Shown: positions 53,160 to 63,172 of the stretch, one piece after another
Numbering within the stretch: the first letter of the stretch is position 1
How the letters are laid out: every line of letters starts with the position of its first letter
Source of the DNA: Siphlonurus alternatus
Taxonomy: Eukaryota; Arthropoda; Insecta; Ephemeroptera; Siphlonuridae
Direction: 5' to 3'
Length of the DNA stretch: 64,000 nucleotides
Assembly (NCBI GenBank): GCA_949825025.1
Contig: OX463787.1
Location: 2,232,001-2,296,000 of the forward strand
Made by a program: the position numbers and the translations under genes
The notes under the pieces: generated by a model
Told to the model about the DNA's origin: nothing
Database searches by the model: none
Seen by the model: only the letters and a program-made list of their open reading frames with translations

Positions 53160-55620
53160 CTAGGTCGTTTCCTCCGTCCCACCAGGCTCTGTTGCTATCG
53201 GAATCTCAATGTACTCGGTAGCATTGTCGGGAGGATGTTGTTCGTCAGTAGAGTACTCAAGTCCGTTGTTGCCGCTGAAGCCAGCTGGAGACACGAGGGA
53301 GTAGAGTTAGAATTGACGTTGTAAAGTACCATAGATGGCATTGAAAACAGCCTCGACAGAAGCAGAATGACTCAAGTACACGTGTACTTTAGTCAGTAGC
53401 AAAGCTCCGTTAAGTAAACAATGTCACTTTTAGAATCCACCAGGTGCCTGTCTTTATGATACTAATTGTTTATATTTATTCATAGAGGGGACGCCATACC
53501 CCTGGAAGTTAGGTGGGCTAAAATGTACTAGCATATTTACAAAATGCATACAGTAAAAACTCGTTATAAGGTAAAACTCTATTTTGTGTAAATGAGATTT
53601 GTGGTCCCGTTAAAAATAATTAGCATTGCGCAGATAGGTCAATACTCAATATAAGGTAAAATTTATTTCCTGGGTTCGTTGACTTTACGTTATAACAAGT
53701 TTTTACTGTATTTCAATTTCACCTTTTACATTTCTTTACTTAAAATTACTTTAATGTTGAAGGGTCATATGTTACAGGGTATAATTTGCCTCACCGTTTT
53801 GCACTGCCGTTTCCAAGATTCCGTTACCGCGGTCAGAGGTTGAGGGGTCTCCATCGTCACCCCCTCTCCCGTCGTCAGCCTCCGAGCCGCCACCTTCGTC
53901 AACATCCTCCGTCTCCTCGTAGTCCTGCAACATCATCAACAACAAGTTGTATAAAAACAAAAACAAAAAAAAAATAATAAATAAATTACTAAGAATTGAT
54001 GAAGATAGCAACAACAAAAGTTCAAGGGAAAACTTTTCGTTGGCAACCGTTCAGGAAAATTTCTTGCAATTATTTATCATATTCCAAATATTAGATCAAC
54101 ACACTTACAGATGAAATAAGGCCTTGTACTGTAAACAGTTTATGAACAAATTTCACTACTACACATTGTTGAAGTGACATTAGAAAATTTGTTCTGCCCT
54201 TTACTTAGAATGGTGTACAGTATAACAGATCTTACGTTAGTTTACCTGTAGACAGTTTAGTAGACTAGACGGCGCCAGATATATCAGCCAATGAAAAGGT
54301 GGCCAGCTGATATTCCAGCCTTTTCATTGGCTGATGTATCTGGCTCCATCTAGTCTACTGAGCTGTCAAGAGGTTAACTAAGATCTGTTATACTGTAGCC
54401 TCTTTGAAAATAAACTCAAATTAAAATACAGCAAAGAGATTTTTGATAATCATTCTCATCTTAAAACAATCTGGCCAAGTTAAGAAGTATCTAGTTGTTG
54501 CTCACCTTTTCCATTTCGTAGTCCTGGGTCTGATCCAAATCTTCATCATTGCTCGAGATGTCCACCGGTTCCACCTTTATCTCCTGCAAATAGAAACACG
54601 TTAGCGATCAAATTAGCAAATTGTGGTTACTGATTTAAACAACAAACATTGACTCTTTCAACATTAATTATTTAACACTAATAAATAACTATACAATTAT
54701 ATCTATGGGTCTTCAAACCAAAGTAACGAACCAAGTTAAGACAAAACAATCAACTTAAATGAAAAAATGACACAGCAAACTAAAAAGGTTTTAAGTAACC
54801 AGAAAGCTTCTTTTTATGCAAGTAAAATTCTTTGCATAGGCAGGACAAAGACAAAAAGAGTATCAACTTAATACTTAATAATTTAATTAGTGAATCTTAC
54901 GGACTAAATATAACCTCCAGCTAATATCATCATTGAAATTTTTTTAACTATAAAATATTATATGCTAACCTCGAAAGAGACGACCGGCGTGATCTCTATT
55001 CCGGGCGACTGCCTTTCCATCACGGGGAGTCTGGGGGTGACTACCACGACTGGAGTGGGGGGAGGTCTGGTGGCCAGTCTGGTGATCGAGACGGCAGACG
55101 AGTTCGGTAGGCGGGGGGTGTCTGCAGCGGAGGGGGGAGACACCGGCCTGTTGCGAGGACGCTGTGGGAGGGGAGGGGGGCGGTGGATGACGGGGGGTGG
55201 GGGAGGGGAGGCCACTCGCTTCCTCTTCACTCTGTAAACACAATAGAGAACATTCGTCAACATAAGAAATACATGAGCAATGAAGAAAAAGACTGTGATG
55301 AATTTCTATGCAAAGTTCAATGCAGTTAAAACAGGTTTCCTTGAATGTTTGTATTTTCAGGCAATCGACTCATTAATTATTGATCATGTTTGCTCAAACA
55401 GCCCTTATCTCAAGAAATACTAAGGCAGTTAATAATTACTGGTGGGAGTAGAAAGAAACTTGGCTCACCAAAATTTATGTACTGTACCAAAACCGTTTTT
55501 ATATGAATAGAGTACTCGAGTTGTTTACTAACAATATTTTTCAACTCTCTAACTCTCTAAAAATTGAAGGGAAAAAATGCTGTGACGTCACAGTCATGCA
55601 AAAACAAGACTTTAAAGGAA

Positions 55621-55669
<49 letters not shown>

Positions 55670-55688
55670 CAATACATAACACAAGGTC

Positions 55689-55735
<47 letters not shown>

Positions 55736-58330
55736 AAAAAAAAAAAAATCATACAAAATGAAGCTTCGTAATATATGTTCCTCGACAGGAAAATTTTCTC
55801 CAGAAGCCATTATGTTAGAAAATTTGAATATTTCTTAGAAACTATTAAAGCTATTAATTTGAAACCATATCCTACCCCCTTCTATCTCCCCCAACTCCCA
55901 TTTAGGGGTCTTCTGACGAGGAATAAAGAGCTCATTTTCCTCAAAAAAATTTCTTTAATGGAAATAAAATAATTAAAAAATTAAATTCAGAGGTACTTCT
56001 ACAAATATTCACCTTGGTGAGGGTGCTCTCTCCTCCTCCTCTTCCTCCTGCTGGTCTGGCAGGCTCGACGAAGGTCCAGCCAGCCCCTTGATCTGCAGCG
56101 ACTCCGCGGCGGCCAGCAGCGAGGACAACTGTTCGTGTTCGACGTTCACCTCTCCACGGTACATGAAGTCCACGAGGGCACGCAGCTCCCAGTAGCGCAG
56201 GTCGCGCGGCATCAGAATGATGGGGTGCTTGCAGGGGTTCTCACTGAGAAGACGCTCAAGGTAGGTAGAGCAAGAAGACAACACCACCTGGTGGCACAGT
56301 GGAGAGTTAGAAAGATTTGATTGTTTTATATCTGTTAGTGTTCTTTGAGAATATTTACTAGAATTGGTATTTTCAAATTTAGGAATGAAAAACTTCTAAT
56401 AACATTTTATTTAGCTCGTGGAAACTGGAATTCAAAACATTTTCAGCATTTTTCTAACAAAACTTGAATTTTGCTGATTTATTAATTGAAAGTTTCATCA
56501 GAAATATGAAAAAAGAAGCTACCTCCACTTTCCTACTTTTGATTTTTCTTGCTATCACAGATCACCTCATAATTATTAAACTAGTTTAAGTTGTTTCAAT
56601 CAACATTTATAGTTACGCCAACACAAGGAATTAAGAGATTCTTTCCGTCATAGTTAATAGTTTTAACTGTTATTCCAGACTTTGATACAATGTTTGTGTA
56701 GTCATACTTAGAATTATGAATGTTAAAGTAAACAAACTTATAAACGAAGTAGACAGAATGTTTCGATTTTAGATTGTGCTTGGAAATCCATCTTTTTGAA
56801 TACTGTGGAAGCAATTCAACAAGCGTTAATTGAGGATTGTTTTTTTAAGAAGAGTTTTTCTTCCGATATGAAAAACACCTCACCGCTTCTAAAGGCTTGC
56901 TGAATCTCTCCCTTTTATCTGAAATGAAATGACCTGAGACTGACCTTGTGGCACTTGATGCTGCGCCCCTCACAAGCCAATGTGACATCCACAAACTTCT
57001 CTCGGTTCAGCAGGTTCGGGAACATGGTCTGCATGTTCGAGTGGAAAGAGTTCCAGCGCAGACACACTTGCTGCGGCTCAGGCTCCATGTCAACATCTTC
57101 GGGGGGAGGGGGAGGGGGCGGACGAACACGCAGACGCATGTGCGGCTGTTGTGGCTGCTGCTGCTGGGGAGGAAAGATTGAGTTAGTCCACTATCACAAC
57201 TCTAGATTGATGAATTTTTGTATTACAGACTCAAAGGGGTAGGTTCAAGAAATTATTTAAGCCAAGCTTGTGCATGGAAGGGATTAGAGAGTAACAATGG
57301 GTAGCCACCTCCTTCCCTTTCTAATCAACTTATTTTTGTCCCTTACAGTCAGAACGTGGAAAAACGGATTGCAGATTCAGCAATCTTTGCCTGGCTTAAA
57401 TAATTTTTTTGCACCTACCCTTTTAAATAGAGGATACCAAATTATGTTACCCTAATTCTCAAATTTTTAGAGCTCTGGAAATATTTTTAAAAAAATTACT
57501 GAAATTACACAGATAGGAGTCTTTTCTCAATAAAAGAATGGGACCTAAAAGGGGCGTGGGTTCAACCCGGATCTCTGCAAAACATTTTAGCATTTTTGAG
57601 CAAAAATCAATATATTTGGTTGTGATCCATCAGGGTAAAATTTCTTGTTCATTAGCTTCCGCTTCAACAGTAGCAAATACTCTTTACAAAATCATCATCA
57701 GATCACAAACTTTACCACCATGGGAAATAATGAACAGAAAGGTTCTTTGTCTACTAATGACTGGGGATGTTACAAACACGACTAAAACACGTTTTATGTG
57801 ACAGTGAACTTGAGAATGGACAACCTGCATGGACAATTTTAATGTTGAAATGAATAGAGAGTGCAAAATTATGCTACTCAGATTGTTTTCAGATTTTTTA
57901 GAACCAACAATTTATTGCGAGCACAGAAAGAGGTGCCACTTCTTCATAAAAGGATAGTGACTAAAAGGGATGAGGGTTCAAATCTGACCTCGACAAAACA
58001 TTGCATATCTTCATGGCTTCTAAAAAATTCAGAGTAGCATAATTTGATGTCTTCTATTCATTTCTGCAATAAAAAATTCCATGCAGTTTGTTCACAGCAG
58101 CTTGATTCTCACCTGTGCTGGACGTGGCTGGATTGGCTTTGGCAGCAGTCTGGGTGCTTGCTGCTGCTCCACGTACGGGTTCATCACCATGGGGGGTGGT
58201 GTGCCCGGGTCATTCTTCACGAAGCCAGACGTGGAGGGGCGTGGGCCGTTATCTGCCTTGCGAGAGGGGCCCGGCGAGGGGGCCTGGGCGGGCCATGCCG
58301 TCTCGTTGGCACCCACCGCATCTTTGGGAG
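53160..58330 (-). CDS. Constant exons of a BTB transcription factor (435 shared residues)
   Basis: Seven exons: 58113-58330, 56945-57163, 56013-56287, 54970-55231, 54506-54583, 53795-53924 and 53160-53284; phases 1 (in),0,0,2,0,0,1 all agree and a TAG ends the frame. In order they encode a Pro/Gln-rich linker; a BTB domain split over exons 2 and 3 ([56 protein letters not shown]); an acidic run; a basic nuclear signal (VKRKRV); a Pro-rich part; a sumoylation-type site (IKVEP); and an acidic tail. The LRWN start is typical of the arthropod tramtrack group, whose BTBs multimerise. There is no zinc finger after the BTB, unlike most of that group. The first exon has no early ATG of its own, so translation must begin in one of the five upstream cassette exons. 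Confidence 0.88.
53549..53711. repeat. Foldback element, family G
   Basis: Ends TACAGTAAAAACTCGTTATA and its inverse. Located in the last intron of the BTB gene. Confidence 0.8.
54216..54397. repeat. Foldback element, family F
   Basis: Second copy of 47015-47195, in an intron of the BTB gene. Confidence 0.85.
55624..55732. repeat. A-run and (AT)n tract
   Basis: About 40 A residues at 55624-55665 and about 20 AT units at 55692-55732, in an intron of the BTB gene. Confidence 0.95.
57417..58085. repeat. Two degenerate family A copies with tRNA-like centres
   Basis: Partial copies at about 57417-57620 and 57846-58085, sharing ATTATGCTACTC and TTTCTGCAATAAAAAATT. Their centres have GGGGCGTGGGTTCAACCCGG and GATGAGGGTTCAAATCTG, like the variant at 50697-51022. 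Located between the first two constant BTB exons. Confidence 0.65.
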
Positions 58331-59207
58331 CTGCAACAAGAGGAAGAGGGAACGTTAGTTTTGTGTCAACGTATGGTCAGTCCCAGAGAGGAAACGGAAC
58401 ATGAGAGAAAGGTAAAGAAACAAATTAGTCAAAATGGCTGGAGAGACCAATAACGGGTGACTGCGTAATTCAATCAAAATTCAACAGGTGCGATAGAATC
58501 TACTCATTTGCAGCATACTTTAGTATTTAAGAACAGCGCTTCAAATTTGCTGGATTATCCAAGTTCGATCACTGTAAGTGTAAATATCAGTTTAAATGTA
58601 CAATATATAATGTTTTCAATGGACACTTTATTGAACTTTTTATCTTATGACGATAATGTTTATGCTCCTAACTGGTATATAGGTTTGTTTTAGTGTAAAA
58701 TTTGTGTCATTTAAAGCTTTCTATCTGTCGTAATGGTTCCTTTACAGCATATAGGCACCTAACAACAACAATGTTATCAATAATCTTATAAACTTACAGC
58801 AACATCTATCTGTTGTTTCTCATATTTCTAATGTAATGTAACTACAATGGAATATAGCAATAGTAAAAACAAAATAGCAACAATAAAATTCAAAATGTAT
58901 TTTCGATCATTGCATTTAGTTTAGCATATTATCATTTTTAAAAATAAAATGCAATACAAATAAGTAAAATGGATTTTAAAATAACAATAAAAAATTTCTA
59001 AATTCTTCCAGAAACAGAATTCACTATTTAATTTATACAATTAAATATGCATATAACCTTCAAACGAACTTTACAGTTTTTACAGGGGTATTTCATCATT
59101 CTTATACATAATCAATATCACATAATTGGTATTTATCATTAAATTCAATCACTTTATCATTAATTTACAAGATAACGAGCTAAATAATAAAATTAGATAT
59201 TACGTAC

Positions 59208-59448
59208 GTGGTTCCATATGATTGATATGATATTGCGGAGGCGGTGGTACGCTCTGATATGGTAAAGGTGGAACATAATCTAACGTCGTATTATGTTCAG
59301 GATTTCTAATATGAGTAGCTAAATGACTTCTAATATTTGATGTATTATGATACGACATTTGCCTCTGACATACGTTACAAATAACTACATTTTCTGAAAC
59401 TAATGTACAATATTTCCAAACTTTTGAATGTCTTCTTTGAGAACTCAT
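59208..59448 (-). CDS. Alternative first exon 5: BED zinc finger
   Basis: 80 codons plus one base, from ATG at 59448 to the donor CCAC|GTACGT. It encodes KVWKYCTLVSENVVICNVCQ followed by HNTSNIRSHLATH: the aromatic start and C-x2-C...H-x3-H pattern of a BED finger, a DNA-binding domain known from chromatin-boundary proteins and transposases. A Pro/Tyr-rich linker follows. Spliced to 58330 it gives a 515-aa BTB protein. It is the cassette nearest to the constant exons. A YY1/Pho-like AAAATGGCGGC (about 59576-59586) lies upstream. Confidence 0.8.
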
Positions 59449-59628
59449 TATTAATTTGAATATTCCGCGGTATTAAATATAACGTAATAATTTTTTTACA
59501 CTTGAAAACACGGTAAAAGATGCGAATGATAACTTTTTCACTATTGAGAAAAAAAGAAGCCACACTGTGAAAACAAAATGGCGGCTGTAACGGGTGAATA
59601 ATATGAAAATTTATGGCATAAATTTTAC

Positions 59629-59962
59629 CTTGTTTCAAAGTAGTTTTAGAAGGTTTTATTCCTTCTACCGATGTTTGTTTCACCACAATTTCTTCTGGAA
59701 GACATTGATGAAATCTCAAAGTACTTGTACCTTGAGACGAACCTTTAAATGTATATACTTTATAACACTGATTACATGCGACTAATCCTTCGCAATGTAT
59801 TCCTGTTGAAACAAAACGAACTGGACCGAATCGATTCCAAACATCACTTTTAGTACTTTTATTATGTCTCCATGGACCACGATTTATTTCAAGAAACGGT
59901 ATAAATTCTGCTACTCCCTCTACTAATAGATTTCTAACATGCTGTTTACTTGCTAGGTCCAT
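59629..59962 (-). CDS. Alternative first exon 4: BED-type zinc finger
   Basis: 111 codons plus one base, from ATG at 59962 to the donor CAAG|GTAAAA. The central part reads KSDVWNRFGPVRF, then LVACNQCYKVYTFKG and TSTLRFHQC, a BED-like pattern C-x2-C...H-x-C with the WxxF start. It gives a 546-aa protein when joined to 58330. An RFX-type X-box lies about 155 bp upstream at 60116-60129. The open frame continues past the donor for about 80 residues without any motif, so splicing there is preferred. Confidence 0.78.
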
Positions 59963-60115
59963 GATAAATACTAAACTACGCAGCAGTTTAGACGAGGGGA
60001 GTATAGCGGGAAAAAAAAAAAGCAGATAAAATTGTTTCCCCTCTCTTCAAGGCTGAAACCGGCTAAACGAAACCGGATGCACTTGAATCCGGTTTAAAAA
60101 ATCAATACTTGAACC

Positions 60116-60129
60116 GTTGCCATAGCAAC
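60116..60129. promoter_or_regulatory. RFX-type X-box
   Basis: GTTGCCATAGCAAC is a full match to the palindromic X-box consensus (GTNRCC, AT, RGYAAC). It lies about 155 bp upstream of the 59962 start, next to three AACCGG half-sites at 60056-60097. A promoter role is inferred. Confidence 0.45.
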
Positions 60130-60812
60130 AGAACTGCTAAAATAAAATACGTAATAGAAATTTTAACGTGTCGCTCAATGCTTACGAATTTTACCGGTAA
60201 ATTTTTACATTTCGAAGATTAAAATCATTACAAATAATATTGCCATTCTTTTCAATATTAAATTACACTTGATAAACGGTAAATGGAAAAAAAAAAAATA
60301 GAAAATAATTTTACCGGTAACTTACCGGTAAAAATAAATTTGTGAATTTTTAAAACCCTTGGCCGTTAATCATAAATGATATCAAAATAATATTGTGCTG
60401 CTTCCAATGATTTTTATTAAGACCATTTATTTAATATTATTTATTTATTCAGATTGCTGTATGCATACGCCCACTTGCGAAAGACACCAACGCAGACCGG
60501 CAAAAAATCATTCTCGCTTCATCATGGACCGGCGAGCAGCGTTGCAAAATTTAAAATTCACTCCCACTTTCCTGCATGCACATAAAAATTCAGTCTAAAA
60601 TACCATAATTATGCTGTCAAATATATACAGTGAAGCTTAATAAATATTATCAAGAAAACAGCTTTACGGATGAATACAAAATACAACATGAAATTTTAAT
60701 GTGATATTTCATTTTTCGACCTTTTATTACCGGTAAACTAATGCAAAAAGAAACAGAATGAAGGCGTAAAGTTTGTCGACAATAAATGCGACATCACTGT
60801 ATGCATACTTAC

Positions 60813-61062
60813 GCTGATGATTATGAGATCCCGTCAAACCCATCAAACAATTTCCGACTGTCAATGCACGTCCCTTGCATAGAGATCTCCGCTTACATCT
60901 CCAGTATATCTTATTATTTTCACGAGAGTAGCGATCTTTATGATAAACATATCCATTATCGTCAACCAATCGACAAATACCGCGTGAATTTTGTACGAAA
61001 TTGGTACACCCTGGAGTGAGAAAGTCGTATGTCGACGCCGGAGCCGACATTTTGTGTTTCAT
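60813..61062 (-). CDS. Alternative first exon 3: FLYWCH zinc finger
   Basis: Ends at the donor CAGC|GTAAGT in phase 1. It encodes a FLYWCH domain: F near the start (FVQNSRGICRLVDDNGYVYH), then IYWRCKRRSLCKGRALT and GSHNHQ, the F-W-C-C-H-x-H ligand order. FLYWCH domains occur in mod(mdg4) isoforms, where they bind protein or DNA. In-frame starts exist at 61119, 61062 and 61050. I prefer 61062 or 61050 because a CCAAT box (61101-61110) lies inside the longest version, where a promoter would be expected. Joined to 58330 it gives about 514-518 aa. Confidence 0.82.
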
Positions 61063-61100
61063 CGACAACGACGCCCTCGGCGTGGTGACGTGGCACTCTC

Positions 61101-61110
61101 TGATTGGCTG
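61101..61110 (-). promoter_or_regulatory. CCAAT box upstream of the FLYWCH first exon
   Basis: CAGCCAATCA on the minus strand, about 40-60 bp upstream of the preferred ATGs, in a GC-rich island with a CACGTCAC motif just downstream. It supports a separate promoter for this cassette. Confidence 0.45.
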
Positions 61111-61547
61111 GAGGAACATTCGGCCACAAAACTATTGACCCACTAGCCGCGGAGGCCCGCAGAGCGATGCAGTGAATATGCACAGGTCTTCGTGCTGTTT
61201 TTAAAAATTTGGAAGACGAAAGAGAGAAAAAAATATCGTGTTATTTTATCATAATTACTCCAAAATTACAACATAATGTCGAAATCTTAAAATATTATAA
61301 CAAAAACATTGATTTTATAGAAAAAAATATTATTTATCATTTCTCACTTTTGGTACCGGTGCAATCGAAATACCGGAAAAAAATTTAATGTATATTTACA
61401 TCTTTCCCATGGATAATTTTCCTCCATGATCTTTCCAATATTGCAGATTGAGTTTACGGCACAACAATTTTTTAAACTGGCAATGTGCTTGGAAAATCAC
61501 AAATCACAGTCAGTATCATTATTACTGGTAAATAATCTAAACGCAGT

Positions 61548-61812
61548 AGGTTTTAATCTTGGCCCATTTAAATCATTATTATTAGTATTATTATGATAGT
61601 CAGCAGCATTATTTAAAATGGAGCGAACAAATTCTGTGCTTCTCAGCAATGTAAACAAACGGTTACTAGTAATGGCACTATAATATCGCTGCGGCGTCTA
61701 TCCGTTGCTGATGTTGCGTTTCACTGGGTCGGGAAAACTGATAGCGAACATCTTTTCCGAATTTGTTTTGTCGGCCTCGAAGCCTGCATGTTAAAATTCT
61801 ACAAACAGGCAT
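61548..61812 (-). pseudogene. Decayed duplicate of the THAP first exon
   Basis: The segment aligns over its length with the intact THAP exon at 62006-62321 (shared GGCGTCTATCC, CTGGGTCGGGAAAA, TTCCGAATTTGTT, GAACAAATTCTGTG). From its ATG at 61812 it reads MPVCRILTCRLRG, keeping the first two zinc cysteines. A stop follows after about 43 codons (near 61678), the HxFP histidine region has decayed, and there is no clear donor. Confidence 0.8.
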
Positions 61813-62005
61813 GTCGAACTTGGCACGTTTATAAAAAAAAAATAAAATAAACACCGTGTATCATGATTAACAATGTTACCGGTAAATCTACTTGTAATAT
61901 TTTACCGGTAAAAAAAGGAACCAAATTCAAAATATACTGACATAGTAAAACTGAAATTTTAGATACCTGTACAACACTTAACAGGTATTGTGCGAAAGAA
62001 CTCAC

Positions 62006-62321
62006 CGGTAAATAAATTTAAAGACGGTACAGCAGTACGTTTCAATCTTGGTCTATTTATATTATCAAGAAATGCAAGTTTGTCTTTCGTAATATATTTA
62101 TCTTGATAGTCAGCAACATTAAAATGGCGCGAACAAATTCTGTGGTGAACATTGTACACAAACGGTTCACTATATGTAATGGCACTAGCTACGGCGTCTA
62201 TCCATGCTTGATGATGTAATGGTCGTTTTTCTGGGTCGGGAAAATTGTGATGGTAAACAACTATTCCGAATTTGTTATGTCCGTCTCGTAATTTGCACGT
62301 AAAAATGCTACACGCCGGCAT
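62006..62321 (-). CDS. Alternative first exon 2: THAP domain
   Basis: 105 codons plus one base, from ATG at 62321 to the donor ACCG|GTGAGT. It is a complete THAP domain starting at residue 1: MPACSIFTCKLRDG (C-x4-C), HNFP, AW, ICSRHF (C-x2-H) and an AVPSLNLF end that resembles the family AVPTIF box. Known: THAP is a zinc-dependent DNA-binding domain related to P-element transposase. Joined to 58330 it gives 540 aa. A decayed sister exon lies 0.5 kb away. Confidence 0.85.
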
Positions 62322-62626
62322 GGCGAACTTTCCACAACAAAATAACTTTAAATAAGGGCTGTATTCGGTGTGTTGCGATCAGAGATCAGAGGTTTAGAGT
62401 TAGAGATCGGTAGAATTCGTGAGCATTCGGAAACGATGAAAATTACACCAGCAGCATAGAGCTGCAAAAATTAATTAATAAATAATTATTCTCAGTCTGT
62501 AACTGACCAACCCTCAAAACAAGCCTTACCGGTAACATTTAAAGTATGCATAATGTAACATTTTGCTTTTACCGGTAAAAACCTTATTATCAACGCCCAC
62601 ACAGCTGTTGTTCGTTTCAAAAAACA

Positions 62627-62773
62627 ATGTATGACGTAAATAAAAATATACTAACCAAATTTATTTACCGGTAACATGTATGACGTAAATAAAAATATAC
62701 TAACCAAATTTATTTACCGGTAGCATGTATGACGTAAATAAAAATATTCTAACCAAATTTATTTACCGGTATA
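62627..62773. repeat. 49-bp tandem repeat, three copies, each with an ACCGGTA motif
   Basis: Three direct copies of ATGTATGACGTAAATAAAAA, ATACTAACCAAATTTATT and TACCGGTARC; small changes only. Located about 0.3-0.45 kb upstream of the THAP first exon. Confidence 0.95.
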
Positions 62774-62970
62774 AGTCGTGGATTCTATAACATTGGTAAA
62801 TAAATATAAAAAAAAGGAACAAATTTCAATAAAACTGAGACCCTAGCAGCAAATGTGGCAACTAAAACTACCCATGCACCTTGAACACCTGTGTATGAAA
62901 TATTATTTAAAATCAGTACATTTTACGATTTTATTTTACACAAGAAAAAATTGAATTTCTATATTCTTAC

Positions 62971-63172
62971 GTTTCTTCTTTTTGCAGGTCTCGTATCTAA
63001 GTTTGATAGTTTCTTTCGTGTCTGCTGCAATGTGATCACATTTCATGTAATGCTTGAAAAGTGCAGTAGCATTTTTACGATAAGGTGAATTACAAAACAT
63101 ACACAAAACCTTCGAAGGATTTATGTTATCCCCAGTACAATAGTCCCAAACTGCACATTTCGGTTTAACCAT
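62971..63172 (-). CDS. Alternative first exon 1: BED-like zinc finger
   Basis: 67 codons plus one base, from ATG at 63172 to the donor AAAC|GTAAGA. It encodes KCAVWDYCTGD, then VLCMFCNSPYRKN and ALFKHYMKCDHI: an aromatic start, C-x2-C and H-x3-C, a BED-like finger, followed by a lysine-rich end (KKKKR). Joined to 58330 it gives 502 aa. Further cassettes may lie beyond the right edge. Confidence 0.75.

Noticed and set aside
54958..55263. Plus-strand frame and second minus-strand frame over the Pro-rich BTB exon
   Set aside because: The phase of neighbouring exons fixes the frame that reads VKRKRV; the others are shadows of a GC-rich exon.
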